Positions 18,838-27,926 of a stretch of DNA of 54,323 nucleotides are shown here, one piece after another. The stretch covers positions 1 through 54,323 of the forward strand of contig WJIN01000114.1 in NCBI GenBank assembly GCA_014730295.1, written 5' to 3'. Within the stretch, counting starts at the first letter, position 1. Every line of letters starts with the position of its first letter. The notes beneath the pieces were generated by a model. It saw only the letters and a list, made by a program, of their open reading frames with translations. It ran no database searches and had not been told where the DNA came from. Origin of the DNA: Promethearchaeota archaeon. Lineage in GTDB: Archaea; Asgardarchaeota; Lokiarchaeia; Sigynarchaeales; SOKP01. A program made the position numbers and the translations under genes.

Positions 18838-19704
18838 TTATTTATAGTTCCTAATTACATAATCAACAATTTTATTTGCTACATTGATTTTACTAGCTTT
18901 GCTTACTGCTCTAAATTGGGGCGTTCCATTAACTTCTATCACATAAAACTTCCCCTCCTTAACCATCAGATCAACTCCCACTATCTCTCCATTTACCGCT
19001 TTACTGGCATTTAAACTAATCTTTCGAATCTCATCTGTTATTTCTTCTTTCTTTGCAGTTCCCCCTAAGGCGATATTGCTTCTAAAATCCTCTTCTGGGT
19101 TATAACGCCCCATAGCAGCTACACATTCATCACCAACAACAAAGACTCTTATATCCGTGGGAGATTTTGGATCTGTTGATGATAAGTATTCTTGAAGATA
19201 ATATTGCTTTTGTAGTATATTCCCCATGCTTTCTCTGCATTCTAAATTACTCCGAGCACTATTCTGATCTTCTAATTTTGCAATTAGCCGACCCCAGGAA
19301 CCGATTATTGGTTTTATTATTGCAGGATAATGAAGCTGCTCATCAATAGCTTCCATTGAAGGTTCCTCCTTAAATGCGAAATAAGTGTTTGGCGTAAGAA
19401 TATTGTTCTCTATAAGCTTTAAAGAAGTTAATAATTTATTTCCGGTTATGTTTAAACATTCAAAATTATTTATAACCTTATATCCTTTAGTTTCAAGTAT
19501 CGCGCAAGAATATAATCCCCGAAAATAACTTAAAGAACGCTCTAGAATCAAATCAAATTGGAAATCCAAATCCTTCTCTTTCGATAGCTTAAAATAAACA
19601 TTTTGATTGTTAATTATTTCAAAGGCAATATTGGATTTTTCCAATTCCTCAATTAGTCGTTTTATTTCCCAAGTAACACGATTATGGAATATTCCTACCT
19701 TCAT
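18838..19704 (-). CDS. lysX: ATP-grasp LysX/ArgX-like carrier-protein ligase
   Basis: The 288-residue ATP-grasp protein is of the RimK/LysX type. After a short N-terminal domain, GNKLLTSLKLIENN starts the ATP-grasp domain, IIKPIIGSWGR holds the ATP-binding Lys and glycine loop, and VGVDLMV with FYVIEVNGTPQFR supplies the metal-binding Glu and Asn. Enzymes of this family attach the alpha-amino group of aminoadipate and/or glutamate to the C-terminal Glu of the carrier LysW. Substrate choice cannot be told with confidence here. It is first in the lysX-lysZ-lysK operon; the 109-base upstream gap contains no lysW. Confidence 0.82.
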   Translation of the reverse strand: MKVGIFHNRVTWEIKRLIEELEKSNIAFEIINNQNVYFKLSKEKDLDFQFDLILERSLSYFRGLYSCAILETKGYKVINNFECLNITGNKLLTSLKLIENNILTPNTYFAFKEEPSMEAIDEQLHYPAIIKPIIGSWGRLIAKLEDQNSARSNLECRESMGNILQKQYYLQEYLSSTDPKSPTDIRVFVVGDECVAAMGRYNPEEDFRSNIALGGTAKKEEITDEIRKISLNASKAVNGEIVGVDLMVKEGKFYVIEVNGTPQFRAVSKASKINVANKIVDYVIRNYK

Positions 19705-19813
19705 TGGTCATTAGTTATATTCTGAATAATTAATTATTGCGGTTTTAATAGATTAGATTATAATATAGCTATCTTAGTAGAACATATTAATTTAATTTAA
19801 TTTGGAATAGTTT

Positions 19814-21286
19814 ATGAATTTCTTGTTCATTATTCCCGGATTCTTCAATATAGAACCCTATCAGAAGCTCCTCTATTACAATGATCTACCATTAGGGTCC
19901 CTTCAGATCTCATCCTATTTAAAAGAGCGAAATAAAACGAAAACAGATATTATTGATATGCGTATTGAAGAAGAGAGAGACTCGATATGGGACTCCCAAT
20001 CAAAAGATCTTTACAAATTCGAAAAACACTGTGCGAAGGTACTAGAATCAAACCAAATTCAAAACTTTACAAATATTGGAATAAGCTGCTATACATCTTT
20101 CCAATATTTGCAGACAAAAATAATTGCGGAGATGATCAAAAAATCCTACGGAGACAAAACTATTTTTGTAGGTGGATATCATCCTTCAGCAAATCCTCAC
20201 GACTTCATATACAAAAACTCTCCTTTTGATTATATTATAATTAATGAAGCTGAACTTACATTATCAGAATATCTTTCAAGAAATAAGAATAAAACATCTA
20301 AAAAGTCCCAACCAACCCAGATTTTGAGGGAAAAGAGACATATTAATGTGAATGAACTACCCCCTCCAGATTATAAGCTCTATCTAAGTAAATATCCTTA
20401 TTATGATAAATATAAATTCGATCTTTATTCTTCGAGAGGATGTCCTTACCAATGTACCTTTTGCTCAGTCAATTATCGATTTAGAGCCTACTCTTTTGAA
20501 AATTTTAAAAATGTGTTTGATGAATTGGTTCAAGTTGTGCTCAATCAGAATAAAAAGCATCCAAAAATTAGCTTTGCCGATCAGGCATTCTTTAGTATCC
20601 CAATTAAGGAAAAAATACTTGATTACATCATACAGCAACGATTACAAGAGTTTATTACTTTTTCTTGCCAATCACGTATAGAGACAATTGCATCAGATTT
20701 ATCCATTTTAAATAAAATCAAAACCAGTCAATTAATTATTGGTTATGGGCTTGAATCTGCGGACAAAAATCTGTTAATTGAGATGAATAAAACTCGAAAT
20801 CCAAATTATTATTTAGAAATGGCAGAAAAAATAATACAAAAATACACTGAAAATGGTTTAAATTATTGTAGATTGAATGTTTTATGCGGATTTCCGGGCG
20901 AAAATGAAAAATCATTCAATAATACAGTAAAATTTCTTGAGGAAAATGCGTCCCATGAAAATATTCAAATAAGTCCGTCCTTGTTTGCTTGTTACCCTAA
21001 TACCTCCGTGTATCAGAGAATGAATAAATATGAGGAATTATATGGCACAGAATTCAATAAACGATGGTGGACCTCCCAAAAGAACCAATTTAAATTATCT
21101 GTTTTAAGAAAATGCTCTCATAACTATTCTCTAAAAAATCTTCTTTATGACTATAAAGAAAACTATATATCAATTCTAAAAATGTTCAAATTTAGCAACT
21201 TTAGAGATTTGGCAACTTGGAAACAATTCTATAGTAACTGGTATAATGAGCTAAGCTCTGCGAACCAGTTAGAAAACCAGAATTAA
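19814..21286 (+). CDS. B12-binding/radical SAM protein
   Basis: The 490-residue single-unit relative of the tandem protein at 116-3355 has an N-terminal cobalamin-binding-like domain (GISCYTSFQYLQT, FVGGYHPSANP near 118-128), then a radical SAM barrel with CPYQCTFC (Cys210, 214, 217) and GYGLESADK. The C-terminal part (RWWTSQKNQF, HNYSLKNLLYDY) resembles the WWK tails of the tandem protein. As with its relative, there is no clear DxHxxG ligand, and the substrate is unknown. It starts 109 bases from lysX in divergent orientation and its last 18 bases overlap the convergent small membrane gene. Confidence 0.88.
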   Translation: MNFLFIIPGFFNIEPYQKLLYYNDLPLGSLQISSYLKERNKTKTDIIDMRIEEERDSIWDSQSKDLYKFEKHCAKVLESNQIQNFTNIGISCYTSFQYLQTKIIAEMIKKSYGDKTIFVGGYHPSANPHDFIYKNSPFDYIIINEAELTLSEYLSRNKNKTSKKSQPTQILREKRHINVNELPPPDYKLYLSKYPYYDKYKFDLYSSRGCPYQCTFCSVNYRFRAYSFENFKNVFDELVQVVLNQNKKHPKISFADQAFFSIPIKEKILDYIIQQRLQEFITFSCQSRIETIASDLSILNKIKTSQLIIGYGLESADKNLLIEMNKTRNPNYYLEMAEKIIQKYTENGLNYCRLNVLCGFPGENEKSFNNTVKFLEENASHENIQISPSLFACYPNTSVYQRMNKYEELYGTEFNKRWWTSQKNQFKLSVLRKCSHNYSLKNLLYDYKENYISILKMFKFSNFRDLATWKQFYSNWYNELSSANQLENQN

Positions 21287-21568
21287 AATAAATAAAATTT
21301 CCATAAATATAAAGAAAAGCAACCCTGCGATTTTTAATTTTTTTGGATTAGAGTGAATATTAGTAAAAATTGATAAATCAATTGTTTCTGCTAATAAATC
21401 ATCAATAAAAAGAAACGCACCAACAAAAATGAAGATAATACCAAATATAAGGTTTTCATTAAAAACTAAGAGAAGAATTCCGTTAATAAGAATTATGGCC
21501 CCAGAAAGCAAATGATGTAAAAATTTCCAAATTCCTGTAACTTCTACTCCTTTTTTTTCCTTCCTCAT
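21269..21568 (-). CDS. small membrane protein, three predicted TM segments
   Basis: I do not recognise this 99-residue protein. Hydrophobic stretches near 12-32, 36-53 and 78-99 suggest three membrane helices joined by a short acidic loop (IDDLLAETIDL) and a basic loop (SNPKKLK). The start MRKEKKG is a normal positively charged cytoplasmic end. The coding pattern is convincing, but the 18-base tail overlap with the radical SAM gene is unusual. No function is assigned. Confidence 0.65.
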   Translation of the reverse strand: MRKEKKGVEVTGIWKFLHHLLSGAIILINGILLLVFNENLIFGIIFIFVGAFLFIDDLLAETIDLSIFTNIHSNPKKLKIAGLLFFIFMEILFILILVF

Positions 21569-21717
21569 ATATTTTCATCTTTTTAGAAGTTATTAAAATT
21601 TTTTTATAAATGATATTATGTGCTTTTTGATCTAAATCGATAAAAAGGAAAGTATAATATTTTTAATTTATTACATTACCTAATTGGATATAAAATTTAC
21701 TTATCATCTTTAAGATT

Positions 21718-22989
21718 ATGGAATTTAAGCATCCATCAAAGGATATTCAAGAATCTGAAGGAACTCTCCTTAGGGGAAAGACTGTTTGCATGTGTTTGAC
21801 CGGTAGTGTGGCGATAATTAGCGCACCGATCATCGCGAGAGAGCTAATGAGGAGAGGTGCGGAAGTGATTGGGGTTATGACACATGCGGCTACAGAATTA
21901 ATCACTCCTCAGATGATACATTGGGCAACTGGTAATCCTGCGATTACAAAATTAACTGGAAACGTTGAACATGTATATCTAGCGGGAGAAAGACCAAGAG
22001 CCGTTGGCCAGGCAGACTTAATATTAGTTTGTCCCGCCACTGCCAATACCATATCAAAAATTGCTAATGGAATAGACGATACCCCGGTAACTACTGTCGT
22101 AACTACAGCATTTGGATCTTCCATTCCTATAATTGTAGTCCCTGCAATGCACGAATCTATGTTTCGTCACCCTATCCTAAAAGAGAATATGACCAAGTTA
22201 AGAAAATATGGCGTTGAGATACTCGGTCCAAGAATCGCAGAAGGTAAAGCTAAAATCGCGCGTATTGACGATATCATAGACAGAACCATTGATATCCTCG
22301 TCGCCAAAAAAGACCTTGATGGAAAGAAGATTCTAGTGACTGCAGGACCCACGAGAGAATATATCGACGAAATACGGTTTGTATCCAACGACTCTTCAGG
22401 AAGAATGGGCATTGAATTGGCGAAAGAAGCATCAGCAAGAGGTGCCGATGTCTTACTTGTTAACGGAAAAAGCTCCGTTGAAGTTCCAGATTATCTCAAT
22501 GTTAAAAATGTTGTTTCGACAGATGATTTTATCAATACAGTAAATAAGGAACTTAAAAATAATACTTATGATATGTTTATCTGCGCAGCTGCAATCAGCG
22601 ACTATTCCCCGATTGATTGTATAGAAGGGAAAATTTCTTCTGATAAAGTAAAAGAATTACAGGTAAATATGAGATTAACTCCTAAAATCATTGATAAAGC
22701 CAGAGAAGTCAATAAGAATGTATTTGTTGTAGCTTTCAAAGCAGAGACAAATGTCTCCAGAACTGAATTAATTGACAGAGCCTATGCGCGGCTTCAGAAA
22801 TCAGACGCAGATTTAATCGTAGCTAATGATGTTGGACGAGAAGATGTTGGCTTTGAAAGTAGTGAGAACGAAGTCTATATCATCGATAAAGAAAAACATA
22901 CAACTCACGTATCTAAACATAGTAAGAGATATGTTGCTTCCAAAATCATTGATATAGCGTTAGAGAATTATAGAATCAAAGATATGTGA
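21718..22989 (+). CDS. coaBC: bifunctional phosphopantothenoylcysteine decarboxylase/phosphopantothenate-cysteine ligase
   Basis: The 423-residue protein covers both steps from 4'-phosphopantothenate to 4'-phosphopantetheine in coenzyme A synthesis. The N-terminal FMN-dependent CoaC part has CLTGSVAIISAP (about 24-35), VCPATANTISKIANGI and VPAMHESM. The C-terminal CoaB part begins about residue 200 with ILVTAGPTREYID and continues with RFVSNDSSGRMG, FICAAAISDY and ADLIVANDVG. Length is normal. It stands alone between divergently arranged neighbours, with an AT-rich upstream region. Confidence 0.95.
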   Translation: MEFKHPSKDIQESEGTLLRGKTVCMCLTGSVAIISAPIIARELMRRGAEVIGVMTHAATELITPQMIHWATGNPAITKLTGNVEHVYLAGERPRAVGQADLILVCPATANTISKIANGIDDTPVTTVVTTAFGSSIPIIVVPAMHESMFRHPILKENMTKLRKYGVEILGPRIAEGKAKIARIDDIIDRTIDILVAKKDLDGKKILVTAGPTREYIDEIRFVSNDSSGRMGIELAKEASARGADVLLVNGKSSVEVPDYLNVKNVVSTDDFINTVNKELKNNTYDMFICAAAISDYSPIDCIEGKISSDKVKELQVNMRLTPKIIDKAREVNKNVFVVAFKAETNVSRTELIDRAYARLQKSDADLIVANDVGREDVGFESSENEVYIIDKEKHTTHVSKHSKRYVASKIIDIALENYRIKDM

Positions 22990-23169
22990 AATTTCGATAA
23001 TAAGGTTTTTCTGTTGGACCAATTAGAGAATTTCAACATCACTTCTTATAAACTTTATGAAAGAAAAGATTTAAATAATAAATCAGTTTTTCTAATAACT
23101 GAAGCTAGTTCCAGATTTATTATAGAAAGTTGAGTTTATAAATGTGTATTAATACCCCTATTATAAAAT

Positions 23170-23183
23170 CCCATATTAATGGG
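23170..23183. repeat. small hairpin CCCAT-ATTA-ATGGG upstream of top6B
   Basis: A perfect 5-bp stem with a 4-base loop lies 85 bases before the top6B start. GC base pairs are rare in this AT-rich gap, so it stands out. It could be the end of the coaBC transcript or an operator half-site pair. Confidence 0.25.
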
Positions 23184-23184
23184 G

Positions 23185-23245
23185 CATTTGATATATGGAT
23201 ATATGATTTCTTTTATGTTCTAGATGATAGACTCATTTGATATAT
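23185..23245 (+). repeat. 12-bp direct repeats CATTTGATATAT (two copies) before top6B
   Basis: CATTTGATATAT occurs at 23185-23196 and again at 23234-23245, 49 bases apart start to start. The second ends 22 bases before the top6B ATG and overlaps the best TATA-like stretch. This arrangement suits a regulator site or duplicated promoter element for the topoisomerase VI operon. Function is inferred from position only. Confidence 0.35.
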
Positions 23246-23267
23246 TGGAGGAATGAGGTTTTAAATA

Positions 23268-26200
23268 ATGACGACAGAAGAGGAAGGACGGATAACACAA
23301 GGTACTATCGCTCAGTTCATGCGCAAAAGAACCCAATTAGTTGGTTTTGAGTTTGGATATTGGAAGCACGCACAATATGGCGCAGAATTCCTAGATAATG
23401 CTCTTGACGCGATAGAAACATTTCAATGGAACGAACTTAAGAAGGAAGATTCGAGTATTGCTTTTACTTTAGATCAGGAAATATTTTTAGAGAATTTTTC
23501 GGTTCTCCAAAAAGAAGTAGAGGAGGAGGACTCACATGAACTTGATGACGAAGCTAAACGAACCTTATTAGGGGAAATAAGACCGTTATCGGATAGCGTT
23601 TCGGAAGAAAAAAAAGGAGAAAAACCAAAGAAAGAAGAGCCGAAACCTAAAAAAAAGGAAGAAATTGAAGAGATAGAAGTAAAAAACCTTATAAGAGACA
23701 TGGAAAGTTTAATTCAACCCGTCAATAATATAAATATTATCGATAAAGAGCCCATTGTCATTATGAGATTGACCGAATCAGAAGCACATTCACTGTTAAC
23801 TGGAGAAATAGATGCCAAAAATATAATGAGTTATAAATTTGAAGTATTCGATAACGGATTGGGAATGGCAAAAGTGGATGTTGAAAAATATGGGAAATAC
23901 CTCGCCTCTTCTAAAAGTATTGAGCTAAAGCAAACAAGAGGGAGCCAAGGATTTGGTGCGCCCAGTGCTTTTAGTGATTCTCAAAATACCACGGGAAAGC
24001 CGATAGTTGCCGTCTCTAAAACGGCAGATAACCTTTATGCTACCGCATCTGAATTTTTCACCACATCGAAAAATGAAAAAAGATATGTGGTTCATCCCAC
24101 CGAAATAGATGTCCCATTCCTTCACGGCACCTATATTAAGCTTAACTATCTTAACATTAAGTATGTCAGAGGTTATGTGGATACATATGTGAAAGAAACT
24201 GCCCTAATGAACCCTCATGTAACGATAATTTATATAGACCCTTATGATGAGGAATATATCTTTCCAAGAAAGGTTTCCTCATTTCCGGCAGAACCAAAAT
24301 ATGCAAAACCTCATCCTTCCTCAACTAATATAGGAGATCTTCAAGATCTTTTAGGAAAATCAGAACATCTCTCATTGACCTCATTTTTACAAGATAATTT
24401 TGTCCGGATGAGCTATAACACAGCAAAGGAAGTCGTTGATCTGGCCGAACGGGACCTTCAAGATAAACTAAATTTATTAATTTTAGATAATGGATTTCTT
24501 AAGAAAGTGAAAAAAAAGAGCGATGTAATACATTACCTTCGCTATGAAAAGCGCGTATATGGAAGGTCATCAAAACCGCGAGATAAATTAATTATATATG
24601 AAGTGAAATCAGATGAGTTGATAGAGCATTATTGGAATGAGATTGAAAAATATCAAGATTTAAACGATGAAATTGATGATATTACCGATAAGATTAAACA
24701 ATTTAAGACAAAAATACAAAAGGCGGACACTAAGAAGGAACAAAGAAAAATCAAGAGGGATGTGAGAAAACTCAGAAGGAAGATAGACACAATAAGAGAC
24801 GATAAAGACAAACTTAGAACGAATCTAAATAAAATTTTTAAAGATCAAAAAGAAGGTTTAGAGGAGATAAAAACCAAGAAAAAAGTTCAAGATTTCGAAG
24901 ATTTGGTAGAAGAAGTAAAAATTTCAGATGCAAGACCACAAGATCTTACAAATGATCAATTCAATTCTCTCTTTTTTGCATTTAAATCAGTAAAATATAT
25001 GTCACCTCCAACAGATACGGTGGTACCTGTTGGGGATGTAGTGTTAGAAAATACTCTGATAAAGGAGTTGGGATTAAAAGTCTCAGAAAATTTGGATGAT
25101 TTTGGAACACCCGTGGAAGGGCTCAAAAATTCAGCAAGGAACGCCTTAAAGCGCAAAAAACAACGATTATTGGATGATAACCCAGAACTAAGTGAAGATG
25201 ATTTAAAGAAAATTGAATTGACTGATGAAGATTTGATGGAATTCAATTCTAAGATCCTATCACAATTTCTCTTAGAAAACGATAATTTTGAGCCAGAAGG
25301 ATATTCACAAGAATTGCAATCTTTATTAGAACTTTCAGAAACCTCAGAAGAAATAGATTATAAACAAGTTTTTGAATATTTTGTAGAAAATTTCACTAGA
25401 GAGGATGATTTTGTAGCCGCGGAAACGCGTGATCCGACGAGTGGTAAAGGATTGGCATATATTGTTGAGGGAGTCCTTGCCTATGCCAATAAAATAGAGG
25501 TACCCAAACGTTCTCGGGATGTCTTATCGCGATTTGTTAATAGAACGCCGAAATTGAGAGACACTGCGGATTGTGCAATAACGAAGGCTGTTCAAGCCGT
25601 TAATTGGAAAAATTATAATTTAGAAAGTTTCGATAATGGCTTACCAAAAGGCCCAATTAAATTATTGGTTAATGTTTCTGGACCCTATGTACATTTAATG
25701 TTTAAATCCCAATCAAAAAACGCGCTTGCTGATGATGAAGATCTGATAAATGAAATTAAGTATTGTTTAGAAGCTATCGGGAGAAGATTAAGAGTTTATC
25801 TCAATAGGCGGGCGAAAATACGGAAAAAAGAAAAACGCGCAAATTTGATTGAAAAATATATCCCTAAATTTGTCAGTAGCCTATATAACATTGCTCAAGA
25901 GGGTAGTAATTATAAAGATGAGATCTCTAAAGAAGAACTCGAAAAATTAATGAAAACACCAATTAGAAAGGAAAGACCCCAAATTAGTGAAGATCTTAGA
26001 GAAAAAATTTCTAAAAAGAGAAAGATTAAGAAAGAGAGAGAAAAGGAAACAATTGACGTTGAAAATCTTGAAGATTATACCGTAAAGGAATTAAAGAGTA
26101 TTGCCGATAAACAGGATGTTGATTTACCTTCACGGGCCAGAAAAGCGGAAATAATTGATACCATTGAAGATTCTATTGAACCCAAGGAGGAGAAAAAAGA

Positions 26201-26705
26201 GGAGGAAAAGAAGAAAGAAAAGGAGAAAGAAAAAGAAGAAGAGAAAAGGGAAGAAATCGATTTCGAAAATCTCGAAGATTACACCATAAAGGAATTAAGG
26301 AATATTGCCGATAAACAGGATATCGATTTACCTTCGCGGGCCAGAAAAGCAGAAATAATAGAGACTATTCAAATCGCAGTGGGTATTAAAGAAAAAGAAA
26401 AGAAAAAAGAGAAAGTAGAAGAAAAGCCCCAAAAAATAATAAAAGAAAAGAGGAAGAAGAAAGTAAAAGCCCCACCAATGCCCTCAAAAACAAGACAGCA
26501 AAAGTTACCTGTTATCACCAACGAGGCGATCTTAGAATCGTTGGAAGAAAATAAATGGCAAAATATTCAAGATTTAATCTTTAAGATGAGAATAAAAGAT
26601 ATGTTAGACGCACGACTTTTACAAGTAAAATTAAAGGAACTTGAAAGAAAAGAAAAAGTTCGTGTAAAGTCTAATAAAGGAAAGAAATTTTGGAAATTAA
26701 ATTGA
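23268..26705 (+). CDS. top6B: DNA topoisomerase VI subunit B, greatly enlarged, with two SAP-like motifs
   Basis: The 1145-residue GHKL ATPase subunit is about twice the usual length. N-box QYGAEFLDNALDAIE (36-50), then a charged Glu/Lys insertion (about 70-160), G1 box FDNGLGMA (193-200) and G2-region GSQGFGAPSAFS make the ATPase. A charged coiled-coil insertion (about 460-560) interrupts the middle. The transducer domain follows (KLRDTADCAITKAVQAV, then VNVSGPYVHLMFKSQ). After it come a Lys/Glu-rich tail with two near-identical SAP-like motifs (932-967, 1000-1035) and a final winged helix (about 1080-1145). ATP-driven dimerisation opens a DNA gate in Top6A. A GGAGG Shine-Dalgarno precedes the ATG; top6A follows 12 bases later. 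Confidence 0.93.
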   Translation: MTTEEEGRITQGTIAQFMRKRTQLVGFEFGYWKHAQYGAEFLDNALDAIETFQWNELKKEDSSIAFTLDQEIFLENFSVLQKEVEEEDSHELDDEAKRTLLGEIRPLSDSVSEEKKGEKPKKEEPKPKKKEEIEEIEVKNLIRDMESLIQPVNNINIIDKEPIVIMRLTESEAHSLLTGEIDAKNIMSYKFEVFDNGLGMAKVDVEKYGKYLASSKSIELKQTRGSQGFGAPSAFSDSQNTTGKPIVAVSKTADNLYATASEFFTTSKNEKRYVVHPTEIDVPFLHGTYIKLNYLNIKYVRGYVDTYVKETALMNPHVTIIYIDPYDEEYIFPRKVSSFPAEPKYAKPHPSSTNIGDLQDLLGKSEHLSLTSFLQDNFVRMSYNTAKEVVDLAERDLQDKLNLLILDNGFLKKVKKKSDVIHYLRYEKRVYGRSSKPRDKLIIYEVKSDELIEHYWNEIEKYQDLNDEIDDITDKIKQFKTKIQKADTKKEQRKIKRDVRKLRRKIDTIRDDKDKLRTNLNKIFKDQKEGLEEIKTKKKVQDFEDLVEEVKISDARPQDLTNDQFNSLFFAFKSVKYMSPPTDTVVPVGDVVLENTLIKELGLKVSENLDDFGTPVEGLKNSARNALKRKKQRLLDDNPELSEDDLKKIELTDEDLMEFNSKILSQFLLENDNFEPEGYSQELQSLLELSETSEEIDYKQVFEYFVENFTREDDFVAAETRDPTSGKGLAYIVEGVLAYANKIEVPKRSRDVLSRFVNRTPKLRDTADCAITKAVQAVNWKNYNLESFDNGLPKGPIKLLVNVSGPYVHLMFKSQSKNALADDEDLINEIKYCLEAIGRRLRVYLNRRAKIRKKEKRANLIEKYIPKFVSSLYNIAQEGSNYKDEISKEELEKLMKTPIRKERPQISEDLREKISKKRKIKKEREKETIDVENLEDYTVKELKSIADKQDVDLPSRARKAEIIDTIEDSIEPKEEKKEEEKKKEKEKEKEEEKREEIDFENLEDYTIKELRNIADKQDIDLPSRARKAEIIETIQIAVGIKEKEKKKEKVEEKPQKIIKEKRKKKVKAPPMPSKTRQQKLPVITNEAILESLEENKWQNIQDLIFKMRIKDMLDARLLQVKLKELERKEKVRVKSNKGKKFWKLN
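26061..26168 (+). repeat. SAP-like motif repeat, copy 1, inside top6B
   Basis: A 108-base coding unit encodes NLEDYTVKELKSIADKQD followed by DLPSRARKAEIIDTIE, a SAP/HeH-like helix-extended-helix DNA-binding motif. It is nearly identical at DNA level to copy 2, differing at only scattered positions, which indicates recent internal duplication. Confidence 0.8.
26265..26372 (+). repeat. SAP-like motif repeat, copy 2, inside top6B
   Basis: This is the second 108-base unit, starting 204 bases after the first and joined by a Lys/Glu-rich linker. It encodes NLEDYTIKELRNIADKQD and DLPSRARKAEIIETIQ. The same motif type is found once at the N-terminus of ScpA (3480-4481). Confidence 0.8.
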
Positions 26706-26717
26706 GGTGATGAGTAA

Positions 26718-27905
26718 ATGCCGAAAAATGATAAGAAATTAGAATGGGATTTGAAAGCTACCAAAGAATTGATGAATAATCTTCAAGATCAAGACTTGGA
26801 TGAGGCGGATATCGAATTACCCGAGGATACCATAAAAATAGACGATTTACGGAGAAGAGAGGCTTTAGATAGATTATATTCATTGGTTGATAGTCTCATC
26901 GAAGAAATATACATTACCGGAAAACCAGTTATTGAATTACCATCTCGTTCCAATTCAAATATCATTTGGGATGAGGAATCTGATCTATTATTGCTTGGAA
27001 GACAAATTCAAAAAAAGCAATTTCATTCATTAACAAGTGTGGCGGATATTACCAGATTAATGAGAGTTTTAGAAATTATAAACGAATTATTAAAGAAAGA
27101 TATGCATGCGACTAAACGTGAAATCTTTTATACTGACGTAAAACTGTTTCAAGATCAAAAAAATAGTGATAAAAGTATCGAGGATGTGGCAACCATGCTT
27201 TACACGACAAGAAATTCGACTCATGTCGTCGCATCTGCAAGAGGGTCTTGTGTTGGTAGACTAAGAATAAGAGATAAAAATGATATAATTGATTTAGAAG
27301 GATTAGGAAGTGGAGGTTGGGGAATTAGTCCAATGTTAGACAATATTGAAATCTTGGAGTCTGATGCTGAATTCATTCTCGTTGTAGAAAAGGATGCTGC
27401 AATGATGAGATTGGCGGAGGCACGCTTCTGGAAAGATTATCCTTGTATAATTCTCACTGCTCAAGGAGTTGGGAATGTAGCTGTACGGATGTTTCTGAAA
27501 CGACTAAGTAAAGAATTACAGCTTCCCGTGTTTAGCTTGGTAGACAGCGATCCTTATGGACATTATATCCATAGTGTATATATGCGAGGTTCTAAGAGAT
27601 TGAGTTATGAATCTCCTTTCTTAGCAACCCCCGATATAAAGCTTTTGGGAGTATTAACAAGAGATTTGGATAAATATCATGTCCCTGATGATTGTCGGTT
27701 GGATATGAATAAAACAGATATTAAACGAACGAAAGATCTACTAAAGGAAGATTTTGTTAAAAAAAATAAAGAATGGAAGAAAGATCTTGAATTAGCCCTA
27801 AAAATTAAGAAAAAAGCAGAGATTCAAGCACTTTCATCACACGGGTTTGAATTTCTTACAGAAAAATATCTTCCAGAAAAACTTACAACTGGTGATTGGT
27901 TATAA
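26718..27905 (+). CDS. top6A: DNA topoisomerase VI subunit A (Spo11-like)
   Basis: The 395-residue catalytic subunit makes the transient double-strand break. The 5Y-CAP winged helix includes KREIFYTD, where Tyr138 is the expected attacking residue. The Toprim domain follows, with Glu in ILVVEKDAAMM and the DxD pair in SLVDSDPYGHY. SARGSCVGRLRI matches family sequence between the two. Length is normal for archaea, in contrast to the enlarged subunit B. GAGGTGAT just before the ATG is a strong ribosome binding site, and the gene sits 12 bases after top6B, so the two are certainly co-expressed. Confidence 0.96.
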   Translation: MPKNDKKLEWDLKATKELMNNLQDQDLDEADIELPEDTIKIDDLRRREALDRLYSLVDSLIEEIYITGKPVIELPSRSNSNIIWDEESDLLLLGRQIQKKQFHSLTSVADITRLMRVLEIINELLKKDMHATKREIFYTDVKLFQDQKNSDKSIEDVATMLYTTRNSTHVVASARGSCVGRLRIRDKNDIIDLEGLGSGGWGISPMLDNIEILESDAEFILVVEKDAAMMRLAEARFWKDYPCIILTAQGVGNVAVRMFLKRLSKELQLPVFSLVDSDPYGHYIHSVYMRGSKRLSYESPFLATPDIKLLGVLTRDLDKYHVPDDCRLDMNKTDIKRTKDLLKEDFVKKNKEWKKDLELALKIKKKAEIQALSSHGFEFLTEKYLPEKLTTGDWL

Positions 27906-27926
27906 TAGAGGTGATTTACTATTAGA

